Both the position numbers and the translations under genes were made by a program. 7,988 nucleotides of DNA from Selenomonadales bacterium (GTDB lineage: Bacteria > Bacillota > Negativicutes > RGIG982), in contig JAFPBC010000195.1 of the NCBI GenBank assembly GCA_017390595.1, positions 1 to 7,988 of the forward strand, written 5' to 3'. How positions within the stretch are numbered: the first letter of the stretch is position 1; every line of letters starts with the position of its first letter. Below, piece by piece: positions 1 to 5,377 of the stretch. The notes under the pieces were generated by a model, which saw nothing but the letters and a program-made list of their open reading frames with translations, had not been told where the DNA came from and made no database searches.

Positions 1-47
1 GCCACAATGCCAACGTTTCTTAAATTTTCACTCGTATACTCTTTCAT
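1..47 (-). CDS. fusA: Elongation factor G-like GTPase, N-terminal fragment (runs off the window)
   Basis: Only the first 15 codons are present; they read MKEYTSENLRNVGIV and then leave the window. This start resembles translational GTPases of the EF-G family, where an RN[VI]G[IL][VI]AH stretch leads into the P-loop. The MKEYT.E.LRNVG form is the one I associate with the second, HGGAGKT-type EF-G paralogue of Firmicutes rather than the canonical MAR-type FusA. The P-loop itself lies outside, so the subfamily cannot be confirmed. The ATG at 45-47 is preceded by a GGGAGG Shine-Dalgarno at about 56-61. A sigma-H-like promoter lies about 65-90 nt upstream. The gene follows the terminator of the DUF4397 gene, so it is probably its own transcription unit. 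Confidence 0.7.
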   Translation of the reverse strand, partial: MKEYTSENLRNVGIV

Positions 48-109
48 TTTGGTTTCCTCCCTGTTTCGTGTGATATTTTATAAATCATAACGAATAATTA
101 TATTTTTCA

Positions 110-139
110 TTATTCTCTGAAAATAACATGAATTCCTGC
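110..139 (-). promoter_or_regulatory. Sigma-H-like promoter for the EF-G-like gene
   Basis: On the minus strand the -35 element GCAGGAATT (131-139) is separated by 12 nt from the -10 element AGAGAATAA (110-118). This matches the Bacillus sigma-H consensus as I know it, RnAGGAwww-N11/12-RnnGAATww, at every defined position. Transcription would start near 103 and give a leader of about 55 nt before the ATG at 47. An inverted repeat GAATAAT/ATTATTC (92-98 and 109-115) overlaps the -10 and could be an operator, but it is AT-rich and may be chance. Sigma-H use is an inference from motif match. Confidence 0.6.
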
Positions 140-166
140 TTTTTTCCAAAATTTTTTCACAATTTG

Positions 167-201
167 ATAAAAAAGAAACCATAGGATAAGTATCCCATGG
201 T
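167..201 (-). terminator. Intrinsic terminator of the DUF4397 gene
   Basis: Read on the minus strand, the arms at 191-201 and 178-188 form an 11-bp stem with one G-U wobble and a CT turn. It is followed by TTTCTTTTTT (168-177). The first base of the stem is the first base of the stop codon of the DUF4397 gene, so termination directly follows the coding region. Confidence 0.8.
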
Positions 202-1169
202 TAATCTTTAAGTAAAATTGTCTGAAATGGAGGGCTTCCGTCAAGTATCCCGATCGCATACAGGGTATACGCACCCGTTCCGATATTTGTACTTCTCATG
301 GTGTAAAATGGTGTCTGCGACCCGCATGGCAGAAGTTCTATCGTGTATGCTCCCGTATATAATCCGATCGTCGAAGTTGTGTTCCAATATGGCACACAAG
401 TGAATACTTTTTGCCCATTGAGTTTCACATCGATCGCCGTATTGTTCGGTGACAGATGAGCGAATCGGAATATCGCCATTTGTGTAGGGATCTCCATTCG
501 CTGTATCGATATGCTCTGAAGTCCAATATACGGCATTACGCCACCTAATGCAGCCGTATAGACACTCCCGCGATTGATGGGAAGTTGTGTCTGTAATATC
601 GGGTTGCCCTTAGTACCGGCTTGATAAACGACAACACGATGATTTAGATTAACGTTCGATGTGATGGTCGCATAATTTGATACCATACCATACGCAAGAT
701 TGCTTGCTATGAGCGTACCGTCTAAATAGACATCGACATTAGGCCCGCCCGCGATCACGTTTAAGAACCGCACATAGGAGGTATTGCTTCCCTGTTGTAC
801 TTGCGGAATCGGCTGAATAATGATCGGCGGTTTCGGCGGCTGATACGGATAATGCACATGATACGGCGGTCTTGGCGAATTGGTATTATGCGTATGATAT
901 TGCGGTGGTCTGGGCGGCCTTGGGGGTGGATTCTGTCCATTCTGTGGAGGTCTGGGTGGTCTTGGGGGACGGTTCTGCCCATTTTGCTGCGGCGGACGCT
1001 GTTGCTGATTATTATTGGGAGGTTTTGTCGGTTGGTTCTGCCCATTTTGCTGCGGAGGTCTTGGCTCTTGATCCTGTCCGTTTTGTGCAGGCGGTTTCAT
1101 CTGTCCCTGTTCGGGCGGAATCGGCTCAGTATCAGGCGTATTCTTACGGAATACTTCTTCCTTATTCAT
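201..1169 (-). CDS. Proline-rich protein with two DUF4397-like domains
   Basis: A 322-aa protein of unknown function. Residues about 16-125 are low complexity and dominated by Pro, Gln, Asn and Arg, with a recurring PPQQNGQN / RPPRPPQNGQN unit, then a His/Tyr-rich stretch. Residues 131-222 (YVRFLNVIAGGPNVDVYLDG) match the usual opening of a DUF4397 beta domain. Residues 231-321 (FRFAHLSPNNTAIDVKLNG) are a second, diverged copy. DUF4397 domains are often found in exported or surface proteins, but here there is no signal peptide, membrane segment or sorting signal, so a cytoplasmic or coat-like structural role is conceivable. The ATG at 1169 has an AGAGGTGA Shine-Dalgarno. No convincing promoter lies in the 50 nt before it, so it may depend on read-through from the 64-aa gene upstream. 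Confidence 0.85.
   Translation of the reverse strand: MNKEEVFRKNTPDTEPIPPEQGQMKPPAQNGQDQEPRPPQQNGQNQPTKPPNNNQQQRPPQQNGQNRPPRPPRPPQNGQNPPPRPPRPPQYHTHNTNSPRPPYHVHYPYQPPKPPIIIQPIPQVQQGSNTSYVRFLNVIAGGPNVDVYLDGTLIASNLAYGMVSNYATITSNVNLNHRVVVYQAGTKGNPILQTQLPINRGSVYTAALGGVMPYIGLQSISIQRMEIPTQMAIFRFAHLSPNNTAIDVKLNGQKVFTCVPYWNTTSTIGLYTGAYTIELLPCGSQTPFYTMRSTNIGTGAYTLYAIGILDGSPPFQTILLKD
900..1060 (-). repeat. Degenerate tandem repeat encoding the Pro/Gln/Asn-rich region
   Basis: The low-complexity N-terminal coding segment carries direct DNA repeats. A 22-bp stretch at 971-992 recurs exactly at 1034-1055. A second family, built on GGTCTGGG(T/C)GG(T/C)CTTGGGGG, appears near 903-927 and 945-968. The repeats lie in frame and could change copy number by slippage or recombination without breaking the reading frame. 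Confidence 0.75.
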
Positions 1170-1221
1170 TCTCGCTCACCTCTTCACTTCACCATATGAA
1201 AAGACAAGCAAAAAAATACTG

Positions 1222-1255
1222 CCAAAAAGAAAACAGCACGGCTATTGCCATGCTG
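1222..1255 (-). terminator. Intrinsic terminator of the 64-aa gene
   Basis: On the minus strand CAGCATGGC-AATA-GCCGTGCTG (1234-1255) forms a 9-bp stem with one U-G wobble and a 4-nt loop. It is followed by TTTTCTTTTTGG (1222-1233). It lies 12 nt after the stop of the 64-aa gene. The DUF4397 gene begins 52 nt beyond it, so any expression of that gene from the upstream promoter needs read-through. Confidence 0.8.
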
Positions 1256-1267
1256 CTCTGTCGTTTT

Positions 1268-1462
1268 TTACTGTTGGTTCGGATGTACGATCGTGAGAAT
1301 ACCGTCGAGATCAGCTCTGACCGCATCTTGCGGAACTGCTAATTTCATGCGGTATTCGCCATCAGCGACGCGTTTTGCCGTGCATTTACCTTTCGTTACA
1401 TAATCCTCTGCACCCTGTAATGTTGCATATACTTTCATATGTTTGTTAAACAAATTAGCCAT
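1268..1462 (-). CDS. Small protein of unknown function, 64 aa
   Basis: I do not recognise this family. The protein begins MANLFNKHMKVYATLQGAED and ends in LTIVHPNQQ. It is soluble-looking, of mixed charge, without cysteine pairs, membrane segment or signal peptide apart from one Cys near residue 27. The ATG at 1460-1462 is preceded by GAAAGGAAAGTGAT, giving an AAGGA Shine-Dalgarno about 11 nt away. The gene has its own sigma-H-like promoter and its own terminator, which argues that it is a real, separately controlled gene and not a chance ORF. It sits between the large noncoding RNA and the DUF4397 gene. A role in transition-state or sporulation physiology would follow only if the sigma-H assignment is right. 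Confidence 0.75.
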   Translation of the reverse strand: MANLFNKHMKVYATLQGAEDYVTKGKCTAKRVADGEYRMKLAVPQDAVRADLDGILTIVHPNQQ

Positions 1463-1516
1463 TTATATCACTTTCCTTTCATCGCTTGATAGTATAGTAA
1501 TTTAGGATATATTTAT

Positions 1517-1545
1517 TATTTCTCTTTATTGAGAAGAATTCCTGC
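1517..1545 (-). promoter_or_regulatory. Sigma-H-like promoter for the 64-aa gene
   Basis: The minus strand shows GCAGGAATT (1537-1545), an 11-nt spacer, then AGAGAAATA (1517-1525). The -35 element is identical to that of the EF-G-like gene over 11 nt including its flanks (AGCAGGAATTC). The -10 has one mismatch to GAAT (GAAA). The start codon is about 55 nt downstream of the -10. Sigma-H use is an inference. Confidence 0.55.
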
Positions 1546-1563
1546 TAGAAATAAGAAAAAAAA

Positions 1564-1596
1564 TAAAAAAACTCGCAAAAATTTTTGCGAGTTTTT
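1564..1596 (-). terminator. Strong intrinsic terminator of the large noncoding RNA
   Basis: A perfect 22-bp palindrome, ACTCGCAAAAA/TTTTTGCGAGT (1571-1592), extended by A-T pairs on both sides. Read on the minus strand it is followed by TTTTTTTATTT. It begins directly after the 3' strand of the closing helix of the RNA (1597-1613). Since the flanks are A-rich on one side and T-rich on the other, it may also work on the plus strand, though nothing is transcribed toward it from the left. Confidence 0.88.
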
Positions 1597-2153
1597 ACAG
1601 ATGATTTAACCGAACACATATACCTGACTTTCGCCATGCCAACATATTGCTTCTGCTTGTTCAGTCATCGGGAAGACAAGTCTGAGCGTATGGTAGCGAC
1701 CCATACGCTTCTTGCCCGTACTAAGCCCGCACGAGATTGGCTACTCATAACTTTCACACATCGTTCAGAATCAGCAATTCGAATTTCTGTAATAAAGCGG
1801 ATTTGTGCTACTCGCCCCAAACTGCCGTGTTATACCTTCGTTTCCGAAGTTCACCGCAAATAACTTAGTTGACAATTCTTCGAAAGTTGTGTCTTCTTGT
1901 CAGGAAGCGATCGAAGATTCTTCTCACAGAGCGTCTATTGTCGTTACCACAGGGTTTGGACTTTAGTCAGCGCAATATGTCAGTGCATAGTCTTATTCTT
2001 GAACCTTGTTCTCGTCATGAAGCATCTCTGCTCCGCAAAAGCTCACTCTCTGCAGTATCCCACAGAAAACTTACTCAATATACGACTATCCTCAGAAGGA
2101 TGACACCCCTTGTGCACCGAGTTGGCACACGTGCTCGGTTAAACCATCCGTCT
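1564..2153 (-). ncRNA. Large structured noncoding RNA, about 560 nt plus terminator; family not assigned
   Basis: No credible protein gene lies here, yet the minus strand looks like an independent RNA gene. Its 5' end (2135-2151, ACGGATGGTTTAACCGA) pairs with its 3' end (1597-1613, TCGGTTAAATCATCTGT) over 17 bp without mismatch, using two G-U wobbles. Clear inner helices include AUCCU-UCUG-AGGAU (2088-2101), UCUUCGA/UCGAAGA (1911-1917 with 1877-1883), CUUCG-GAAA-CGAAG (1836-1849) and CAGAA/UUCUG (1785-1789 with 1766-1770). There is also a 9-bp hairpin AGCGUAUGG/CCAUACGCU (1701-1709 with 1685-1693), extended by CGGGCAAG with CUUG and CCCG (1711-1718 with 1669-1680), and UGGC-GAAA-GUCA (1625-1636). 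A promoter lies immediately upstream and a terminator immediately downstream. Length and ornateness recall OLE, GOLLD or ROOL RNAs; ROOL is my weak first guess. I see no RNase P, tmRNA, 6S, SRP or intron signature. Confidence 0.83.
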
Positions 2154-2160
2154 ATATTTT

Positions 2161-2212
2161 ATTATAGTTTTCTTTTATATTTTTTATATAATCTATATTA
2201 TGTTTTTGTCAA
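2161..2212 (-). promoter_or_regulatory. Sigma-A-like promoter region of the large noncoding RNA
   Basis: On the minus strand a perfect TTGACA (2207-2212) is followed after 16-18 nt by TATATA/TATAAA (2183-2190), which would start transcription near 2176. A second, perfect TATAAT lies at 2161-2166 without a good -35. It would start transcription at about 2153-2154, exactly two nucleotides before the closing helix of the RNA. Either could be used. The whole 2155-2255 stretch is extremely AT-rich, as is common for strong promoters with UP elements. Confidence 0.65.
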
Positions 2213-2249
2213 TAGAATCATAATATATAATTCCAGATATTTTATCAAT

Positions 2250-2291
2250 AAAAAAGCCAAACACCAATAACTATCATTATCAGTATTTGGC
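2250..2291 (-). terminator. Intrinsic terminator of the FAH-M42-carbonic anhydrase-adenosyltransferase operon
   Basis: GCCAAA (2256-2261) pairs with TTTGGC (2286-2291), with two further pairs after a mismatch. The loop is long and AT-rich with weak inner pairing. Read on the minus strand it is followed by TTTTTTATT. It comes after the 24-codon ORF, which suggests that this ORF belongs to the operon transcript. Confidence 0.7.
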
Positions 2292-2299
2292 GATTTTAT

Positions 2300-2374
2300 T
2301 TATTTTACAAATAGTGCCATAAGCCTTCTCAGTGGCGTAGGCATAGACCAAATATATATCTTGAACTGTTTCAT
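2300..2374 (-). CDS. Putative 24-aa small protein with a perfect ribosome binding site
   Basis: The ATG at 2372-2374 opens a 24-codon frame ending in TAA at 2300-2302. It begins MKQFKIYIWSMPTPLRR and ends LMALFVK, a basic, amphipathic to membrane-seeking peptide with a central Pro-Thr-Pro and a net positive charge. What supports it is the full 8-nt Shine-Dalgarno AAGGAGGT (2381-2388), 6 nt before the ATG. This is as good as any ribosome binding site in the window. It lies 80 nt after the adenosyltransferase stop and just before the operon terminator. It could be a small membrane peptide, a toxin-like peptide or a translated regulatory ORF. I do not recognise the sequence. Confidence 0.55.
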   Translation of the reverse strand: MKQFKIYIWSMPTPLRRLMALFVK

Positions 2375-2454
2375 CCCTTGACCTCCTTATTACGCATCTA
2401 TATCAATTTTTCTACTGTAGTCTATGCGAAATAAGAGGTTTTGCGAATCAAAGC

Positions 2455-2952
2455 TTAGAGTTCTTCTTTACGCATCAAAAGGAAACAAAGGTCGGATTGA
2501 CGATTGAGCGCAATAAGCACCTGCTGTCTGACAGGCTCTGTTTTGTTTAGTCTCCAGACGGCACGTTCTGCACGACGAATCGTTGTACGTGCCAAATCAA
2601 GCGCCGCACCGCCGACAGTATCGCCTGCGATCAAGAATGCCGTAAGCGGAGGAAGCTGTGCTTCAATGGTGTCTATCGTCGAATCGAGCACAGCAATATG
2701 TGCTTCATCCGTAATATATGCGACCTCGCCTGTGCTGGCAAGTTCAGCCATCATCGACATATTCATTTTTTGGAGCGCAAAGATCGTTGCTTTTACCTCT
2801 TCGTTTTTGCAGTTTGCTCTTGCCATACCGAGGACAGAGTTGACTTCATCAACGAGACCGTATGCTTCTACGCGCAAACAGTCTTTGTCGACTCTTTCGC
2901 CTGTGAACAAACTTGTTTTGCCTTTATCGCCTGTTTTTGTGGATACACCCAT
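2455..2952 (-). CDS. pduO: ATP:cob(I)alamin adenosyltransferase, PduO type
   Basis: Transfers the adenosyl group of ATP to cob(I)alamin, making adenosylcobalamin for enzymes such as methylmalonyl-CoA mutase or diol dehydratase. The 165-aa length is that of single-domain PduO/MMAB proteins. Diagnostic motifs are present: TKTGDKGKTSLFTGERVDKD (residues 5-24, ATP-binding N-terminus), RVEAYGLVDEVNS (27-39), RTTIRRAER (122-130, ATP/subunit interface) and the C-terminal LNRQSDLCFLL (149-159). The ATG at 2950-2952 has an AGGAGG Shine-Dalgarno, 12 nt after the stop of the carbonic anhydrase gene, so it is the last large gene of the operon. I see no cobalamin riboswitch; the leader of the operon is too short for one. 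Confidence 0.93.
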   Translation of the reverse strand: MGVSTKTGDKGKTSLFTGERVDKDCLRVEAYGLVDEVNSVLGMARANCKNEEVKATIFALQKMNMSMMAELASTGEVAYITDEAHIAVLDSTIDTIEAQLPPLTAFLIAGDTVGGAALDLARTTIRRAERAVWRLNKTEPVRQQVLIALNRQSDLCFLLMRKEEL

Positions 2953-2964
2953 CGTATATTCCTC

Positions 2965-3495
2965 CTATTCTTTATATCTCTGTGCAAGTGCATGATAATC
3001 AAGTGCAGATTTGCGGAGCATCTCCACTTCTTCGTCCGTGATCTGGCGAACGACCTTGCCCGGTATACCCATGACCATCGAACGCGGCGGAATTTTTGCA
3101 CGTTCTGTTACGACCGAACCTGCAGCGATGATCGAGTTTTCGCCTACTTCTGCGTAAGAGAGAACGACAGCTCCCATACCGATCAGGCAATTGTTGCCGA
3201 TCGTACAACCATGTACGATAGCACCATGTCCTACGGTCACATAGTCACCGACGATACACGGCCAGTCATGCATGATATGGAGCGTAGAATTGTCTTGGAT
3301 ATTCGTATACTTACCGATAACGATCGGATGTTCGTCACCACGCAGAACCGTATTATACCAGATATTTGCCCCTTCTTTGATCGTAACATCACCGATCACA
3401 CGAACGCCTTGCGCAATAAATGCCGTTTCGTCGATCGTTGGTTTTGTATCCATATAAGGTAAGATCGTGCCTTTTTGCAATCCTTTTTCACTCAT
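2965..3495 (-). CDS. Gamma carbonic anhydrase family protein (YrdA/PaaY-like hexapeptide repeat)
   Basis: A 176-aa left-handed beta-helix protein of the gamma carbonic anhydrase family, which typically forms trimers with metal sites between subunits. Hexapeptide-repeat texture runs from about residue 25 to 146, followed by a C-terminal helix. The three metal-binding histidines are conserved: H73 in LHIMHD, then H90 and H95 in VGHGAIVHG. The structural Arg/Asp (LRGDE, 52-55) and Gln (NIQDNS, 65-70) are also present. Many members show weak or no carbonic anhydrase activity, and others act as thioesterase-like proteins, so the substrate is open. The start ATG overlaps the stop of the M42 gene (ATGA), with AAGGAG upstream, which implies translational coupling. 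Confidence 0.92.
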   Translation of the reverse strand: MSEKGLQKGTILPYMDTKPTIDETAFIAQGVRVIGDVTIKEGANIWYNTVLRGDEHPIVIGKYTNIQDNSTLHIMHDWPCIVGDYVTVGHGAIVHGCTIGNNCLIGMGAVVLSYAEVGENSIIAAGSVVTERAKIPPRSMVMGIPGKVVRQITDEEVEMLRKSALDYHALAQRYKE

Positions 3496-4565
3496 GCTTC
3501 TCGCATCTCCTTCACTTTTTCATCATTAAGTTCTTTCAGCATCGCACACAAAAGCGCGACACCCGCTTCATAATCTTGTCTGTGAATGATACCGTAATGA
3601 CTGTGCAGATAACGAGTCGCAATACTGAGCACCAGCGTAGGTACTCCACTATGCGCCAGATGGATACGACCACCATCTGTGCCACCGCCTTCTGTAAACA
3701 CAAGCTGATACGGAATATCATATTTTTTCGCAACATCGATCGCATAGTCGCGAAGTGCTGTGCTTGGTATCATACTGGCATCATATATCGTGATACCGAT
3801 ACCCGCACCAAGTTTGCCCGGGGCAAGCTCAGCTGATACGCCGGGAACATCGCCAGCTACGCACGTATCAACAACGAACGCAATATCGGGAGCGATCTTA
3901 GCCGCACTCGTCTGAGCACCACGTAAGCCGACTTCCTCTTGCACAGTACCTACACCATAGATGCGACTATCATGCGGAATAGTTACCATACGACGCATCG
4001 CTTCTGCCATCATCGCGCATCCGATACGATTATCCCATGCTTTCGCCATCAAATAGTCGGGATTCTTCATTACGACGAACTCACCTGCAGGTACGACCGC
4101 ATCACCGAGAGATACGCCGAACACCTCTTCCGCTTCTTCTTTATCTTTCGCACCGATATCGATATACATATCTTTGCGATCAACAACCTTTTTACGTTCA
4201 TCAAGCGGCAAGATGTGAGGCGGTTTACTGCCGATCAAGCCGGGTACTTCTCCATTCTTCGTCAATACAGTCACACGCTGACCGAGAAGAACTTGATCCC
4301 ACCAACCACCGATACAAGTAAACTTCAAGTATCCTTCGGGCGTGATATGCTTCACCATAAAGCCGACTTCGTCCATGTGTGCGGCGATCATGACCTTAGG
4401 ACCTTCTTCTTTTCCTTTCAGCGAAAAAATGATACTTCCGATCCCATCGTGATCTTTATCGCAGATATCGGCAAGATTCTTTGATAACAATTTCTTAACA
4501 GCCGACTCAAATCCCGACACCCCGGGAGCTAAAGCCAACTCTTTCAGCCATTCGAGTGTATTCAT
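3492..4565 (-). CDS. M42 family metallo-aminopeptidase (FrvX/glutamyl aminopeptidase-like)
   Basis: A 357-aa dinuclear-metal aminopeptidase of the M42 family, cytoplasmic and usually forming a dodecameric tetrahedron that trims peptides. Some relatives were misnamed endoglucanases. The full ligand set is visible: H63 and D65 (AAHMDEVGF), bridging D178 (AWDNRIG), catalytic E210 with ligand E211 (VQEEVGLRG), D233 (VVDTC) and H321 (RYLHS). GGGTDGG (293-299) is also typical. No signal peptide. The start ATG at 4565 lies 15 nt after the FAH gene stop with a GGGGGA Shine-Dalgarno. Its stop overlaps the carbonic anhydrase start by 4 nt. Length is normal and the gene appears intact. Confidence 0.93.
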   Translation of the reverse strand: MNTLEWLKELALAPGVSGFESAVKKLLSKNLADICDKDHDGIGSIIFSLKGKEEGPKVMIAAHMDEVGFMVKHITPEGYLKFTCIGGWWDQVLLGQRVTVLTKNGEVPGLIGSKPPHILPLDERKKVVDRKDMYIDIGAKDKEEAEEVFGVSLGDAVVPAGEFVVMKNPDYLMAKAWDNRIGCAMMAEAMRRMVTIPHDSRIYGVGTVQEEVGLRGAQTSAAKIAPDIAFVVDTCVAGDVPGVSAELAPGKLGAGIGITIYDASMIPSTALRDYAIDVAKKYDIPYQLVFTEGGGTDGGRIHLAHSGVPTLVLSIATRYLHSHYGIIHRQDYEAGVALLCAMLKELNDEKVKEMREA

Positions 4566-4580
4566 TCATTTCCCCCGTTC

Positions 4581-5336
4581 TTATCGTTTGACCGTATTCG
4601 CCAATTCGCCGATACCTTCAATCGCAACCATCACTTTATCACCGACTTGCATCGGACCTACCCCCGACGGTGTACCGGTCAAGATAATATCGCCCGGATA
4701 AAGCGTCATAACAGCCGTAATCTTCTCAATAAGTTCAGGCACCTTAAAAATAAGGTCATTGATATTGGAATCTTGCTTGATCTCGCCATTAAGCATCGTT
4801 ACGATGCGTGCATCATCAAGATCAATATCCGTTTCGATCCACGGACCAAACGGCAAGAACGTATCGAACGATTTACCGCGCGTCCACTGAACATCTTTTT
4901 TCTGAATATCACGTGCCGTAACATCATTCGCACAAGTATAGCCCAAAATAACACTAGATGCATCTTCTGCCTTTACATTTTTAGCGACACTGCCAATTAC
5001 AACAGCCAATTCGCCTTCATAGTGAAGATTTTCTGTAAGCGGCGGATAAACGATACCTTCATTCGGCGGCAATACGCACGAAGACGGTTTTATAAACATC
5101 AACGGCTCGTCAGGCAGATCATATTTCAGCTCCATCGCATGCGCACGATAATTGAGGCCGATACAAACAGCTTTCGTCGGATAAGTCGGAGGCAAAAGAG
5201 CCACCTCATTGAGCGGTACGAGTTGCTCTCCTGCTTCTTGTGTATCAAGCAGATCACCTTTTAAAATACGCATCGAATCCCCTTCTACGATGCCGCAGTA
5301 TTCTTGTTTCTTCCACCAAAAACGTGCCAATTTCAT
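4581..5336 (-). CDS. Fumarylacetoacetate hydrolase (FAH) family protein
   Basis: A 251-aa enzyme of the FAH superfamily, whose members hydrolyse or decarboxylate 2-oxo acids (acylpyruvases, oxaloacetate decarboxylases, hydratases of aromatic degradation). Residues 1-50 form the short N-terminal domain. The catalytic beta-roll carries NYRAHAMEL (62-70), the metal ligands E107 and E109 (YEGELAVVIG) and D138 (CANDVTARD), RGKSFDTFLPFGPW (153-166) and GTPSGVG (221-227). The exact substrate cannot be told. Oxaloacetate or acylpyruvate repair is more likely than aromatic catabolism, since no such pathway genes are nearby. First gene of the operon; the ATG at 5336 is preceded by GAGGT. Confidence 0.9.
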   Translation of the reverse strand: MKLARFWWKKQEYCGIVEGDSMRILKGDLLDTQEAGEQLVPLNEVALLPPTYPTKAVCIGLNYRAHAMELKYDLPDEPLMFIKPSSCVLPPNEGIVYPPLTENLHYEGELAVVIGSVAKNVKAEDASSVILGYTCANDVTARDIQKKDVQWTRGKSFDTFLPFGPWIETDIDLDDARIVTMLNGEIKQDSNINDLIFKVPELIEKITAVMTLYPGDIILTGTPSGVGPMQVGDKVMVAIEGIGELANTVKR

Positions 5337-5377
5337 ATCTATTACCTCATTTCCGATTAGTTTGATTCATTTTTAAT

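Noticed and set aside
903..1055. A CRISPR array or satellite repeat
   Set aside because: The repeats lie inside an open reading frame, vary in length, have no unique equal-sized spacers and encode a Pro/Gln/Asn-rich protein segment.
872..1342. Plus-strand open frames opposite the proline-rich coding region
   Set aside because: The repetitive GC-skewed proline codons keep all frames open by chance. The minus-strand frame has a Shine-Dalgarno, recognisable DUF4397 domains and a terminator.
1564..2153. RNase P RNA, tmRNA, 6S RNA, SRP RNA, or a group I or II intron
   Set aside because: I find no GAGGAAAGUCC-type RNase P core, no tRNA-like end with CCA for tmRNA and no intron catalytic core or flanking exons. 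The length is too great for 6S and SRP RNA. The long closing helix plus terminator fits a free-standing large RNA better.
1585..2270. Plus-strand open frames of 92 and 133 codons across the noncoding RNA region
   Set aside because: They begin with TTG codons, one inside the terminator palindrome. They lack Shine-Dalgarno sites, show no family resemblance, and overlap the extensive RNA pairing of the other strand.
2393..2428. A short inverted repeat CGCAT/ATGCG and a weak promoter-like TAGACT/TATAGA before the 24-codon ORF
   Set aside because: Only five pairs, poor hexamers, and a start that would fall almost on the Shine-Dalgarno. Co-transcription with the operon is the simpler reading.
2698..3462. 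A 254-codon plus-strand open frame opposite the adenosyltransferase and carbonic anhydrase genes
   Set aside because: It spans two genes with clear family motifs on the other strand and translates to a Cys/His/Phe-rich sequence typical of antisense frames.
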